This document shows positions 18,768 to 28,546 of a DNA stretch of 64,000 nucleotides, one piece after another. The stretch's first letter is position 1. Every line of letters begins with the position of its first letter. Under the pieces are notes generated by a model. The model did no database searches, was not told the origin of the DNA, and was given only the letters and a program-made list of their open reading frames with translations. Location of the stretch: positions 3,632 to 67,631 of the forward strand of contig CAJTPN010000005.1 in NCBI GenBank assembly GCA_910578185.1, read 5' to 3'. The translations under genes and the position numbers were made by a program. Source of the DNA: an uncultured Acetatifactor sp. (GTDB taxonomy: Bacteria; Bacillota; Clostridia; Lachnospirales; Lachnospiraceae).

Positions 18768-19826
18768 TTATAGTATTTCTTCCTGACCATCTTCATTTCC
18801 GTATAACGCATCTAACTGCGCCTGGATCGTCCGAAGCATTCCCACGACCTTGTCATAATCCATCCGCTTAGGCCCCACAATACCAATTGTACCCTTCCTG
18901 CCGCCGCCCAATTCATAAGTTCCCGTGACGACGCTGCAGTCTTTCATGCTCTGAACCGGTGTCTCCTCACCGATATACACCTGAATACCGGTCTCTCCGT
19001 CTTCAACATCGGCTTCTTTCAACAGCTCACCTAACAGCTGCTTTTCCTCAAAGGTATTGATCAACTCACTTGCCTTCTGATGATCCGCCAACTCAGGATA
19101 CCGGAAAATATTGTTGGTGCCGCTGGTATAAATTTCCAGATCCTCCTCCGCCCTGATGGCATCTGCCACCGCGTCTATCACTTCGCTGACCAGGTGACTG
19201 TGAATGCCCGCTTGGGCCTTCATTGCGGCGATCATTGCCAGGTTAATCTCGTCAATGGACAAACCGTTCAAATAGGTGTTTAAAAGAATATTCAGCTTTA
19301 ACAGCGTATCGTCGTCCATTCCCTCCTGCAGGGCAAGAATATTATTCTTAATTACATTTCCTTCACTGACTATGACCGCCAGAAGCTGATGGGCGTCCAC
19401 CCTGGACAGCTGGATAAACTTCAATTTGCTGCGCTTGGCCTGAGGGGCAGAGATCATGGTGGCGTATTGGGTATTCTGTGCCAGAACTCTTGCCACCTGC
19501 TTCAGCAGCGCCTCTATCTTATCCTGTCGCTCAACCAGCATTGCCTTCATTTCCTTTAGCTCCACAACTTCCCGTTCCTTTTCCTCCATCATGGTATCCA
19601 CGTAAAGCCGATAGCCTTTGTCAGAAGGAATCCGCCCTGCGGAAGTATGGGGCTGCAGGATATATCCCATTTCTTCCAGATCGGACATTTCATTTCGTAT
19701 GGTTGCGGAACTTAAGTTCAGGTCAGTATACTTGGAAATAGTTCTGCTGCCAACCGGCTCCCCTGTCTCCAGGTAATTGCGGATGACCGCCTGCAGGATT
19801 TTCTTTTTTCTGTCATCCAGCTCCAT
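18768..19826 (-). CDS. hrcA: Heat-inducible transcription repressor HrcA
   Basis: The 352-residue repressor begins MELDDRKKKILQAVIRNYLE. It has the winged-helix segment LSSATIRNEMSDLEEMGYI and the HTSAGRIPSDKGYR motif that follows it. HrcA binds the CIRCE operator and needs GroE for activity. The ATG at 19826 was chosen for its GGGAGG site and family match. As first gene of its own operon behind a CIRCE element, it represses itself. Confidence 0.97.
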   Translation of the reverse strand: MELDDRKKKILQAVIRNYLETGEPVGSRTISKYTDLNLSSATIRNEMSDLEEMGYILQPHTSAGRIPSDKGYRLYVDTMMEEKEREVVELKEMKAMLVERQDKIEALLKQVARVLAQNTQYATMISAPQAKRSKLKFIQLSRVDAHQLLAVIVSEGNVIKNNILALQEGMDDDTLLKLNILLNTYLNGLSIDEINLAMIAAMKAQAGIHSHLVSEVIDAVADAIRAEEDLEIYTSGTNNIFRYPELADHQKASELINTFEEKQLLGELLKEADVEDGETGIQVYIGEETPVQSMKDCSVVTGTYELGGGRKGTIGIVGPKRMDYDKVVGMLRTIQAQLDALYGNEDGQEEIL

Positions 19827-19849
19827 CCAAGCTGCCTCCCTTTTTATTA

Positions 19850-19876
19850 TTAGCACTCATTTAAGAGGAGTGCTAA
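19850..19876. promoter_or_regulatory. CIRCE operator (HrcA binding site)
   Basis: The perfect inverted repeat TTAGCACTC-N9-GAGTGCTAA matches the CIRCE consensus. It lies between the promoter and the hrcA start codon, so HrcA bound there would block transcription of hrcA-grpE-dnaK-dnaJ. Confidence 0.97.
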
Positions 19877-19890
19877 CATCTACTAACCAT

Positions 19891-19919
19891 AAAATATCAC
19901 TTACCCTATCTATTGTCAA
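19891..19919 (-). promoter_or_regulatory. Sigma-A promoter of the hrcA-grpE-dnaK-dnaJ operon
   Basis: On the minus strand TTGACA (19919-19914) and TATTTT (19896-19891) are 17 nt apart, directly upstream of CIRCE. Confidence 0.85.
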
Positions 19920-19959
19920 CTGATTTTGCAAAAAATAATTCTAAAATAATTCTAAATGC

Positions 19960-20000
19960 AAAAAAATGGCACCCAATCCCACATTCTGGAATCGGATGCC
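19960..20000 (-). terminator. Rho-independent terminator of the DUF6465 gene
   Basis: On the minus strand GGCATCCGATTCC pairs with GGGATTGGGTGCC around a 7-nt loop, followed by a run of seven T. It starts 25 nt past the stop at 20026 and separates this gene from the heat-shock operon. Confidence 0.85.
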
Positions 20001-20025
20001 GTTCTTTCCGTTATTGCACAAATGA

Positions 20026-20442
20026 TTATATTGTGAAGTCTCCGGTATATTCCCCGTTCATCACATAGTAAACCTTACCTTCCTCAGGCTTTACATAAAG
20101 CTCTATGTTCTCAAGATCTCCGGCCTTCTGCTTCAGGTCGTATTTCCACACGTCCTTTGCCATCTTCACCAGATCCTCCTCTGCGTAAGACTTGCCGGAA
20201 AACTGTACGTGCATGGTATACTCCTGGCTGGCTTTCTTTGCTGCCGTCTTAGTCGTCGTAGTCTTTGTTGTAGTTTTACCTGTTGTCTTCTTTGCCGGAT
20301 CTTTCTTTGCTGCCGTTGTCTTAGGTTCTGCAACCTTATCTTCTGCCTTTATGATTTCTGTCGTGGACTTTGCTACCTCAAGCTCCGCAGCCTTCGCTGC
20401 CGCCTCCGCAGCTTTTACTGCGTTTGACTTTCTTCCTGCCAT
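20026..20442 (-). CDS. DUF6465 family protein with basic H1-like N-terminal half
   Basis: The 138-residue protein has two parts. Residues 1-70 are almost only Ala, Lys, Thr and Glu (for example KKTTGKTTTKTTTTKTAAKK), like the tails of histone H1-type bacterial proteins. Residues 72-138 form a small folded domain (YTMHVQFSGKSYAEEDLV, ELYVKPEEGKVYYVMNGE) that matches DUF6465, a family common in Lachnospiraceae and without assigned function. The basic tail suggests contact with DNA or another polyanion; that is inference. It has its own strong promoter and terminator. Confidence 0.75.
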   Translation of the reverse strand: MAGRKSNAVKAAEAAAKAAELEVAKSTTEIIKAEDKVAEPKTTAAKKDPAKKTTGKTTTKTTTTKTAAKKASQEYTMHVQFSGKSYAEEDLVKMAKDVWKYDLKQKAGDLENIELYVKPEEGKVYYVMNGEYTGDFTI

Positions 20443-20533
20443 AATGACTATTCTTCCTTTCTATAAACAATTATAGTTTACTGTATTCTGCCCAGCAGGC
20501 TTTTGTGATCCTTGATAAAGCTTGCTTTAAAGC

Positions 20534-20562
20534 ATTGTAGTGCATTTTGAAGTAATTGTCAA
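20534..20562 (-). promoter_or_regulatory. Sigma-A promoter of the DUF6465 gene
   Basis: On the minus strand TTGACA (20562-20557) and TACAAT (20539-20534) are 17 nt apart, giving a leader of about 85 nt. The palindrome GCTTTAAAGC overlaps the region just downstream of the -10. Confidence 0.75.
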
Positions 20563-20628
20563 CAATTTTAAGCTTTTTCCTTTCTAAAATTGTAACAATT
20601 ACAAAAAGAGCCCACAGCCTTTTTCATC

Positions 20629-21504
20629 TCACGCCAGAACACTGAAATAAAACAGCACAACGATTCCCAACAAGATTCTATACCAGCCAAACACTTTAAA
20701 ATCATGCTTCTTGATATAACCCATCAAAAACTTAAGCACAAACAGGGATACCACAAAGGATACCACCACACCCACAATCAGCAGCGTTAACTCCATGGTG
20801 GTAAAATCAAATCCAAACTTCACCACCTTTAAAAGGCTTGCGCCAAACATGACCGGAATGGCCAGAAAAAATGTATACTCCGCCGCCACGGTTCTGGAGA
20901 CGCCAATCAGCAAAGCGCCCACAATGGTTGCGCCGGACCGGGAAGTTCCGGGAAAAACAGCCGCAATCAGCTGAAATGCACCGATGAGCAAAGCCGTCTG
21001 ATATGTGATTTCCGACAAAGATGTCACTTTGTATTTTCTTCCTCTGTTCCAGTTTTCTATCAGAATAAACGCCACGCCGAATACAATCAGCGCAATCGCC
21101 ACACTGGTGGGATTATAAAACAACGCGTTAAACACATCGTCAAACAAAACGCCAATGACCGCAGCCGGAATACAGGATACCAATATCTTAAACCACAGAA
21201 TCCAGATATCTTTTTTCAGGTAAGCCCACACGCCGGTTCCTCCTGTTTTCTTCCTTTCCTGTCTGGTCAGGGCAAAGGGCCAAATCTGATTCCAAAATAG
21301 AACCACCACTGCCATGATTGCCCCCAGCTGAATCACAACGTCAAACATGCCGAAAAAATCCTCGCTGACGCCAGCTCCGCCTTGGGCGGATTGAAAGGGA
21401 ATCAGACTTTCCAGCAAAATCAGGTGGCCCGTACTGCTGATGGGCAGCCATTCCGTAATCCCCTCCACAATGCCGTAAAATATTGCCTTTATGATTTCCA
21501 ACAT
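20629..21504 (-). CDS. uppP: Undecaprenyl-diphosphatase UppP (BacA)
   Basis: The 291-residue membrane protein has both conserved BacA motifs: EGITEWLPISSTGHLIL near residues 14-30, and PGTSRSGATI in the second half of the inverted-repeat fold. It dephosphorylates undecaprenyl pyrophosphate at the outer membrane face, recycling the lipid carrier for peptidoglycan and surface glycans, and can give bacitracin resistance. It follows the patatin gene by 56 nt. Confidence 0.96.
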   Translation of the reverse strand: MLEIIKAIFYGIVEGITEWLPISSTGHLILLESLIPFQSAQGGAGVSEDFFGMFDVVIQLGAIMAVVVLFWNQIWPFALTRQERKKTGGTGVWAYLKKDIWILWFKILVSCIPAAVIGVLFDDVFNALFYNPTSVAIALIVFGVAFILIENWNRGRKYKVTSLSEITYQTALLIGAFQLIAAVFPGTSRSGATIVGALLIGVSRTVAAEYTFFLAIPVMFGASLLKVVKFGFDFTTMELTLLIVGVVVSFVVSLFVLKFLMGYIKKHDFKVFGWYRILLGIVVLFYFSVLA

Positions 21505-21560
21505 ATTTTAAATCTCCAATCCTTTTGTCTCTATTCATAGGTACGCCGTACATCCAGGTA

Positions 21561-22442
21561 TCATGCACCTGAAGATGCTTTTTCATCACAGGTCTCCAGG
21601 AATTTCTGCAGCTCCTCATATTGTTCCTGAGCGTCCTCATAGCCCTCCCGGTATAGCTGTTTCAATTTTTCCACATCCTTTTCCACCCGTCCCACACTGC
21701 TTGCCTTCTTGGGACGAATCACAAAGGCCTGTCCGTTTTTCCGCAGGTTTTCAATATACGCCACCTGCCTGTTATACTCTATATGGCGCTGTGCCATCAG
21801 CTCATATACTTTCGGATATCTCCAGTACTTCGCTTTGATCAGCCCAAGCCGAGTGGCTGGCTTGCGCACATATCCGGTTTCTTTTGTCATTACCACCACG
21901 TTTTTTCGATTGCCGTCCACAACGGATTTCTGCAGGGGCACGGAATCGCTGATACCTCCGTCCAGGTACAGGCCGCCATCAATCTCCACATTCCTTGACA
22001 CCAGCGGCAGGGAAGCGGAAGCCCGAATCTTGACAATATCCCTTTTCATGTCCGAGATGCGGAAATACTCCGGCCGCCCGGTGACGATATTGGTTACCAC
22101 GCTGTACGCCCTTCCCTTATACTTGTTAAATGTGTCATAGTCATAGGGATAAAGATATTCGGGAATCAAATGATAACACATTTGCACATTAAACAGATCC
22201 CCCGACAGCAAAAGACTCTCCAGACTCAAGTATCTTTTACTGTCCAGATAGTCAACGCAGACATCCAAAGCACGCCGCCGCTGCTTCGACAGGAAGCTGC
22301 ACATATGGCACGCGCCTGCGGACACTCCGTATACACTGGAAAATTCAATCCCCTCATCCAGGAAAAAATCAAGCACACCGGCAGTGTAAACTCCTTTCAT
22401 TCCACCGCCCTCCAGGACAAGCCCTGCCTGATACATACGCAT
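21561..22442 (-). CDS. Patatin-like phospholipase
   Basis: The 293-residue protein has the patatin oxyanion loop LEGGGMKGVYTAGVL, the nucleophile motif GVSAG (Ser-Asp dyad) and the catalytic Asp in LDGGISDSVPL. It belongs to the YlbK/RssA-like bacterial patatins, probable cytosolic lipid acyl hydrolases. No signal peptide is seen. It sits between an aminotransferase and uppP in one orientation; the natural substrate is unknown. Confidence 0.9.
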   Translation of the reverse strand: MRMYQAGLVLEGGGMKGVYTAGVLDFFLDEGIEFSSVYGVSAGACHMCSFLSKQRRRALDVCVDYLDSKRYLSLESLLLSGDLFNVQMCYHLIPEYLYPYDYDTFNKYKGRAYSVVTNIVTGRPEYFRISDMKRDIVKIRASASLPLVSRNVEIDGGLYLDGGISDSVPLQKSVVDGNRKNVVVMTKETGYVRKPATRLGLIKAKYWRYPKVYELMAQRHIEYNRQVAYIENLRKNGQAFVIRPKKASSVGRVEKDVEKLKQLYREGYEDAQEQYEELQKFLETCDEKASSGA

Positions 22443-22511
22443 TCCACCTTTCCGGCAAACCGTACCGCCATTCCTCTTTTCTACCTAACGGTTCACCCTT
22501 TGACCCAGTTG

Positions 22512-23708
22512 TTACTTCTTATCGCCGTAAGTCTCCCTCACAAACTTCTTGAGAGGTTCTAAAGATCGTTCCACCTTATCCGTCTCCATACAATATGCCA
22601 TCCGGAAATATCCCGGTGCGCCAAAGGTATCTCCGGGCACCAGCACCAGATCATATTTCAGGGCTTTCCTGCAAAATTCCACAGAGTCCTCCTCCAGCGC
22701 CTTGGGGAAAATATAAAAGGTCCCTCCGGGTTTCACACAGGTAAAGCCAAGCTCCTTAAGCGTCTTGTACAAAAGCTCCATATTCTTCTCATAAACACTT
22801 AAATCTGCAGTCTTATTCAAGACACGCGCCACCGCCAACTGAATGACGGAAGGCGGACAGTTGTGACCGATTCCTCTGGAGATCTGACCACACATATTGA
22901 CCATATCCTCCGCATCCGCACATCGCGGATTCACCGCAACATAGCCAATGCGCTCCCCTGGAACGGACAGGGACTTGGAAAAGGAATAACACATGATGGT
23001 GTCGTCATAAAAAGAGGACACACAGGGCGCCTCCACACCGGAAAACACGATCTCCCGATACGGCTCGTCAGAGATCAGATAAACAGTATGCCCATATTCT
23101 GCGGACTTTTTCTTTAAAATATCCGAAAGAATTCTCAGTGTCTGTGCGGAATACACCACTCCGGAAGGGTTATTGGGTGTGTTGATCAAGACAGCCATTA
23201 CCTTTTGCGTCAGCATTTCCTCAAATTTTTCAAAATTGATTTGAAAATGTTCCGTGTCCGGAGGAACCACCTTAAGCACAGCCCCTGTCAAATCCACGTA
23301 GGGGCGATATTCGGGAAAAAAGGGCGCAAACGTAAGTATCTCATCTCCCGGCTCCGCCACCAGCCGAAAGGCATGAGCCAAGGCCCCTGCGGCTCCTACC
23401 GCCATAAAAATATGCTCCCTGCCATAGGGCAGCCCATAGCGCTCCTTAAGAGACGCCGCCACCGCCTCTCTCACACTTGTGATGCCCAGGCTTGGACTAT
23501 AACCATGCAGTTCGTTACTTTCAGCCTGTGTCAGCAGCCGGATCATTTCATTGGTAAATTCCGGCGGCACCGGAACGGACGGGTTTCCCAGACTGTAGTC
23601 AAACACATTCTCATAGCCTATCTCCTGCCCTCTCGCCGTAGCAAACTCCGATAGCTGCCGGATTACAGACTTTCCGGACAGCATGTCCTTATATTTTTTA
23701 ACAAGCAT
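22512..23708 (-). CDS. PLP-dependent aminotransferase (class I/II, AspC-like)
   Basis: The 398-residue enzyme has the fold-type I features: NTPNNPSGVVY, the ISDEPYREIVF strand and the PLP lysine in YSFSKSLSVPGERIGY. It likely transfers amino groups between an aspartate- or alanine-type donor and 2-oxoglutarate; the substrate cannot be read from the sequence. The start at 23708 is preceded by AAAGGA at 9 nt and clears the glpK stop by 22 nt. The in-frame upstream extension has no homology. Confidence 0.88.
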   Translation of the reverse strand: MLVKKYKDMLSGKSVIRQLSEFATARGQEIGYENVFDYSLGNPSVPVPPEFTNEMIRLLTQAESNELHGYSPSLGITSVREAVAASLKERYGLPYGREHIFMAVGAAGALAHAFRLVAEPGDEILTFAPFFPEYRPYVDLTGAVLKVVPPDTEHFQINFEKFEEMLTQKVMAVLINTPNNPSGVVYSAQTLRILSDILKKKSAEYGHTVYLISDEPYREIVFSGVEAPCVSSFYDDTIMCYSFSKSLSVPGERIGYVAVNPRCADAEDMVNMCGQISRGIGHNCPPSVIQLAVARVLNKTADLSVYEKNMELLYKTLKELGFTCVKPGGTFYIFPKALEEDSVEFCRKALKYDLVLVPGDTFGAPGYFRMAYCMETDKVERSLEPLKKFVRETYGDKK

Positions 23709-23730
23709 ATCAATTAATCCTTTCCCAGTT

Positions 23731-25242
23731 TCAGGACGAAACGCCGTCCTCATCTTTCGCCCAGGCAAGCGCACATCTCACCGCCCGTTTCCATCCCTTT
23801 AACAATGCCTCCCGTCTCCCGGCTTCCATGGCGGACTCAAAGCACTTTCCCATCTGCCAGTTGACTTTGATTTCTTCCTGATCCTTCCAGTACCCCACCG
23901 CCAGACCAGCCAGGTAAGCCGCACCCAAGGCGGTGGTTTCAATGCACCGGGGCCTTTGTACCTGTGTATCCACGATATCCGCCTGAAACTGCATCAGAAA
24001 ATCATTTGCGCTGGCGCCGCCGTCCACCTTCAGACTCTTTAAATGAATACCGCTGTCACGTTCCATTGCCTGCAGCACATCCGCTGTCTGATAGGCAATG
24101 GCTTCCAACGTAGCCCGAATGAAATGCTCTTTGGCACAGCCCCTTGTCAATCCTACCACCGTGCCTCTGGCATACTGATTCCAGTAGGGCGCACCCATTC
24201 CCGCAAAAGCAGGCACTATATACATTCCTGCAGTATCTTCCACCTTCTCACAATACTTTTGTGACTGGGCTGCGTTTGACAAAAGCCCCATACTGTCCCG
24301 CAGCCACTGTATTCCGGCCCCCGCCACAAACACGCTGCCCTCCAGGGCATATGCGGGCGTTTTAGAAGTCCCTGCGGCAACAGTGGTCAAAAGCCCCGAA
24401 TCGGAGCATATGGCTTCCTTCCCTGTGTTCATCAGCAGAAAGCATCCTGTTCCGTAAGTATTTTTTACCTCTCCCTGCTCAAAACAGCACTGGCCAAACA
24501 ACGCCGCCTGTTGATCTCCCGCCGCCCCCGCAATAGGAATTCTGCCTCCCAGCACGGAAGCGGAGGTATACCCAAACAGATAACCGGAAGGGTACACCTT
24601 TGGCAGAATAGCCTCCGGGATGTCAAATCTCGCAAGGATCTCCCTATCCCAGCAAAGCCTGTGTATGTCAAACAGCATGGTGCGGGAAGCGTTGGTATAG
24701 TCGGTGGCATGTACCTCTCCCTTTGTCAGATTCCACATCAGCCAAGTATCCACCGTGCCAAACATTAATTCTCCCGCATTTGCCCTCTCCCTGGCTCCCG
24801 GTACATGCTCCAAAATCCATGCAATTTTTGTCGCGCTGAAATAAGCGTCCGGTATCAAACCGGTCTTCTGCCTGATAATCTGGTGGAAACCGTCCTTTTT
24901 TAATTCCTCTATCATATCCGAAGTGCGTCGGCACTGCCAAACGACGGCATTGTACACAGGCTCACCCGTATTCCTGTCCCACAAAATTGTAGTTTCCCGC
25001 TGATTGGTGATGCCGATGGCTGCCACCTGATCCGCCCCCGCTCCGATCATCGCCATACTCTCAGCTGCCACCGCCAACTGAGACGACCAGATTTCCTTTG
25101 GGTTGTGCTCCACCCAGCCCGGCCGGGGATAATATTGTGTAAATTCCTTCTGGGCCATGGAACAGATATTTCCCGATTTGTCGAAAAGGATACAGCGAGA
25201 ACTTGTGGTCCCCTGATCCAATGCCATAATAAGTTTTCGCAT
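23731..25242 (-). CDS. glpK: Glycerol kinase
   Basis: The 503-residue FGGY-family kinase starts [21 protein letters not shown]. It has the glycerol-kinase sequences [24 protein letters not shown] and [17 protein letters not shown]. It phosphorylates glycerol to glycerol-3-phosphate. A PTS-regulatory histidine is not obvious by eye. Neither a glycerol facilitator nor glycerol-3-phosphate dehydrogenase is next to it. The ATG at 25242 has AGGAG at 7 nt. Confidence 0.96.
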   Translation of the reverse strand: MRKLIMALDQGTTSSRCILFDKSGNICSMAQKEFTQYYPRPGWVEHNPKEIWSSQLAVAAESMAMIGAGADQVAAIGITNQRETTILWDRNTGEPVYNAVVWQCRRTSDMIEELKKDGFHQIIRQKTGLIPDAYFSATKIAWILEHVPGARERANAGELMFGTVDTWLMWNLTKGEVHATDYTNASRTMLFDIHRLCWDREILARFDIPEAILPKVYPSGYLFGYTSASVLGGRIPIAGAAGDQQAALFGQCCFEQGEVKNTYGTGCFLLMNTGKEAICSDSGLLTTVAAGTSKTPAYALEGSVFVAGAGIQWLRDSMGLLSNAAQSQKYCEKVEDTAGMYIVPAFAGMGAPYWNQYARGTVVGLTRGCAKEHFIRATLEAIAYQTADVLQAMERDSGIHLKSLKVDGGASANDFLMQFQADIVDTQVQRPRCIETTALGAAYLAGLAVGYWKDQEEIKVNWQMGKCFESAMEAGRREALLKGWKRAVRCALAWAKDEDGVSS

Positions 25243-25268
25243 ATGATAACTCCTGTCCATCCGTCCTT

Positions 25269-26084
25269 TTACAGTTTTAAGTCCACGGTTACACCGCCCT
25301 TGACCTCAACATACTTTCCGTCATCCACATTCAGCCAGACACTGGCCGCGCTGGGATTGTAAACCATCTCATTGTCACCGGAAAATTTCAGATTCTTAGC
25401 TGCATCCATATAATCAATAATCTCAATGTTGGTCGCATACCAGATATCCTCCCGGCCACCCATATACTTGCAGAATTCCTCAATGACTTCCCAATTATTC
25501 GCGTTGTCGAACTCGTAGCTGTGTCCCCATACATACATCAGCTTCAGATATTGTTTCTTCTTGAAATTGGCGAAGAACTCCGCCTTCTTCATCAGCTCCG
25601 GATCGTTGTGATGACAGGTAGGATGCCATTCCAGCGGATCCAAGGGAAGCTCATAATCCGCTCTCCCCCCTACCACGCGGCCATACGCAATCCCCAGCTG
25701 ACGGAATAGCTGCTTAATCTCCTCACTGTAAGAGCCGTTGGGGTATGCATGTCCCCGAACCAGCTTACCTGTTAGCGCCTCAAGCCCCTTCCTGTCCTCC
25801 AGGATTTCCTGTGCCACTTCCACCAGCGGACAGCGCGCAATGGTGGGATGGGTCAGGCAGTGGGTTGCAACTTCATGATTTTTGTACAGTTCCCGAATCT
25901 TCTCTTTGCCGATTCTGGGCGGATTTTGTTCCAGCTCCATCAGGCCGTAGTTCAGATTAAAGGTTCCTTTAATCCCATACTTATCAAATATCCCTATCAG
26001 CCTTTCATCCTGAATCTTTCCGTCGTCATAGCTCATTGTAAGTGCCTTTGCTTTTCCTTCGGGAAAACATGTGTAAATTTTCAT
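25269..26084 (-). CDS. Polysaccharide deacetylase family protein (NodB fold)
   Basis: The 271-residue protein has NodB homology motifs: TMSYDDGK (metal Asp), [10 protein letters not shown] (the two metal histidines), [10 protein letters not shown] and a late histidine in YVWGHSYEF. There is no signal peptide, so it is probably cytoplasmic and may act on a sugar or amide rather than wall peptidoglycan. The start at 26084 was chosen because AGGAGG lies 5 nt upstream; the longer frame to 26270 runs through a 19-bp inverted repeat and has no homology. Confidence 0.85.
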   Translation of the reverse strand: MKIYTCFPEGKAKALTMSYDDGKIQDERLIGIFDKYGIKGTFNLNYGLMELEQNPPRIGKEKIRELYKNHEVATHCLTHPTIARCPLVEVAQEILEDRKGLEALTGKLVRGHAYPNGSYSEEIKQLFRQLGIAYGRVVGGRADYELPLDPLEWHPTCHHNDPELMKKAEFFANFKKKQYLKLMYVWGHSYEFDNANNWEVIEEFCKYMGGREDIWYATNIEIIDYMDAAKNLKFSGDNEMVYNPSAASVWLNVDDGKYVEVKGGVTVDLKL

Positions 26085-26234
26085 TTCGCCCTCCTGTTCC
26101 AGTTCCGTTTCTTCTCCTTCCGCCTCCATGCAGGGAAAAAGCTTACGATTCCCTGTGTCCAAATTGTTTTCCGGTGGCTTCCGGCGTGGAAACTGCCTGC
26201 TCTCTTCCGGCCGATATGCCGGCCAGCCATAAAA

Positions 26235-26316
26235 TAATAGTATGATACCAGGACCCAAAGTCATATCCACTCACGCAGGGTGATCATGATCTTTTGCTCC
26301 TGGTATCATACTATTA
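26235..26316. repeat. Perfect 19-bp inverted repeat with 44-nt loop
   Basis: TAATAGTATGATACCAGGA at 26235-26253 is matched exactly by its reverse complement at 26298-26316. The loop contains the small palindrome GATCATGATC. It lies between the stop of the GGDEF gene (26352) and the start of the deacetylase gene. On the minus strand it is followed by TTTTATGG, so it may end the GGDEF transcript, although the large loop is unusual. Confidence 0.85.
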
Positions 26317-26351
26317 CTTTTGGAAACGATTGGCAAGTCTTTTCGTCAACA

Positions 26352-28121
26352 TCACTCTTCCCTGATCAACACGGAGTTAATTATCTTGCACATACTTTCA
26401 AACAACTGTACGGCAAGCTTTGGAAAATGCTTCAGTTTGACGCATTCCTCCGCCAAAACCAGTCCTTTCAGTTCTCCGTCCCGGCCCCGCAGTACATGTT
26501 GTATCACGCTGCGCACACCATGCCCGCCAAAGACCGCATAGACTTCCGGCAAAGTAAACTCCAGCATATTGGTATTGGTAATGGTCAGCATATCTCCCTG
26601 AAACAAATCCAGATATTGCTTGTTCCACAAAAGCATTTCCTCTTCGCTGGTTCCCGCCTGCCCGGAATGGCTTACGGCAAGCATTGACTCCCCTTCTCCC
26701 CACAGCACGATAAGCCTGTCGACAGTCAGCGTGCCAACCGCAAATTCCAATAACGGCTGCAGGCTGCCGCTGCCCTTTAATACCACATCCGCCAACAGCT
26801 CATTGAAACGGGTGAGATCCTTTTCGGAATAATAGCTGTCCCTGATTTCAGCCATATCATAATCGTCTTCCGCCATATGGAACTGGCCATGCTTTTCTTC
26901 CGAATATATAATGAAACGATTCCCACCCTTTTGCTTCGCTATATAGAGGGCCTTATCTGCAATCCTGACCAGCTCCTTATACTGATTTGAGTCAATCCCG
27001 CTCCTGGAAGCGCCTATGGAACAGGATACCCGGTTGACGCCAAGCTTATCCTGGAACAGAGATGCCACATTGGTCTTAATTGTCCGCAGATAATTGCGCA
27101 GCCCCACTTCATCCACAAAGTCCCTTACCACCACCATAAATTCGTCGCCGCCCACACGACCGGCCGCGCCGTTTTCTCCCACGGTTTTCTTGATCACCTC
27201 CGCCACGGCAATGATGACCTTATCTCCAAAAAGATGACCGTAAGTATCGTTAACCATTTTAAAATTATCCACATCGATCATGACAATGGCGACCTGTCCC
27301 CCGGCTTTCACTGCTGTCTCCGCATAATCCGTCACCGCCGCCTTATTCAGGATCTTTGTCATGTCGTCTACCTTGCTGCCTTCCACAAAGTCATCCACAT
27401 CATTGCCTGTCTGCTCGTTCACCACCGTCCAGGAACCTATCACCACCTTTTTCCCCCCATAGACCCTGGAGAGAAATTTCACCTTATAGGCATCCTTATT
27501 TCCGCCCCTTGTGAGAATACTGCCGCGGAACAGAAAGCTCTGCCCCTGGTCCACACGACGCAGGGACTGACAAAAAGCGCAAAAAATATCCCTGTCGCTT
27601 TCCATCACCATCTCCCTGTCCAGAACCTCCTCCATCCATTTGTCAAAGGGCAGGTTGTACAGTTCTATCAGCTGTTCATAATCAGCCCAGAACAATCTGA
27701 AATTTCCAGCGTCGGGCCAATATATAAAATAAGCTTTGCCGCTGATGGTCAGATAATCCTGCAAAATATTGCATTTGTCCCTCATCCGGGTCAGTGTCCT
27801 CTCACAGTCGGACAGATTCTGGAATTCGATACGGTAATGTTTGGAGTCACAGCAATCCTGTACGCTGACCAGAAACCGGTCATACTCCCCATCGTCATTG
27901 ACCACATGGACGCATTCGTCAACACTGCCTCCAGGCGGATTCGTACATCTGTCAATCGCCGCCTCCAGCCGCTTCACATCCTCCTCCCGCATCATCTTGT
28001 GCAGCGAACAATATACAAATTTCCCCATAAAATCATACATCTGCCTGTTGCCGTCGATCAGCATAAGAAATTTGTCAAATCTTCCCGCCGGGAAAACTGC
28101 ATCAATCGTTGACTTGCTCAA
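26352..28121 (-). CDS. GGDEF-domain protein (putative diguanylate cyclase)
   Basis: The 589-residue protein has an N-terminal sensor-like half with two PAS-like segments, then a GGDEF domain at about residues 250-410 with the intact active loop RVGGDEFMVVV and upstream substrate residues in VMIDVDNFKMVNDTYGH. A C-terminal region of about 170 residues resembles a GAF-like domain. No RxxD inhibitory site is seen before GGDEF, so product inhibition may be lacking. There is no membrane segment. The start is probably the TTG at 28121, 10 nt after GAGGAGG. The product would be c-di-GMP. Confidence 0.85.
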   Translation of the reverse strand: MSKSTIDAVFPAGRFDKFLMLIDGNRQMYDFMGKFVYCSLHKMMREEDVKRLEAAIDRCTNPPGGSVDECVHVVNDDGEYDRFLVSVQDCCDSKHYRIEFQNLSDCERTLTRMRDKCNILQDYLTISGKAYFIYWPDAGNFRLFWADYEQLIELYNLPFDKWMEEVLDREMVMESDRDIFCAFCQSLRRVDQGQSFLFRGSILTRGGNKDAYKVKFLSRVYGGKKVVIGSWTVVNEQTGNDVDDFVEGSKVDDMTKILNKAAVTDYAETAVKAGGQVAIVMIDVDNFKMVNDTYGHLFGDKVIIAVAEVIKKTVGENGAAGRVGGDEFMVVVRDFVDEVGLRNYLRTIKTNVASLFQDKLGVNRVSCSIGASRSGIDSNQYKELVRIADKALYIAKQKGGNRFIIYSEEKHGQFHMAEDDYDMAEIRDSYYSEKDLTRFNELLADVVLKGSGSLQPLLEFAVGTLTVDRLIVLWGEGESMLAVSHSGQAGTSEEEMLLWNKQYLDLFQGDMLTITNTNMLEFTLPEVYAVFGGHGVRSVIQHVLRGRDGELKGLVLAEECVKLKHFPKLAVQLFESMCKIINSVLIREE

Positions 28122-28546
28122 AATATGTATACCTCCTCGCCTTGCGGCGGCATATTGCCGTCCGTCAAATTAAATCGTCCCGTGTCCAAATCTCATATCA
28201 GTTTGCCGCTATCCATTGGATGCAATCTTTTCCGGCGGCGCAGGAATATCGTCTGACTTTTAATATCTTTATATTTTATCAAATAGGGCGTCAAAAGTAA
28301 AGTGTCTGAATTGGCTCATTGTTCGCGGGAATATATTTTCGGCGATAGCACTGGCATTTTTCTTTTCACAGAGGTATAATAAATTATAAAACCCTCTGCC
28401 ATCCCGCTGCTCCTGCAGGTATGTGCGCATGTCGATTCCCACGAATGTCTGGTAAGATGTCCCTTGACATTCCTTAACCGGACGATACCTGCTGAGAGGT
28501 TTCAAATGTCTGATTTGAGACTATTATAATAAGAAAGGATTTTACC
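28122..28546. other. Divergent intergenic region upstream of the GGDEF and PARG-like genes
   Basis: These 425 bases hold no gene I can support. A 78-codon minus-strand frame (28269-28505) starts with TTG, has no ribosome site and no recognisable family. Near the right end TATAAT at 28525-28530 lies 18 nt after TTCAAA, a possible promoter for the plus-strand gene. TCAAAT and ATTTGA at 28502-28517 form a small dyad there. Confidence 0.4.

Noticed and set aside
28269..28505. 78-codon minus-strand frame upstream of the GGDEF gene
   Set aside because: TTG start, no ribosome site, no family, and it covers the likely promoter of the divergent gene.
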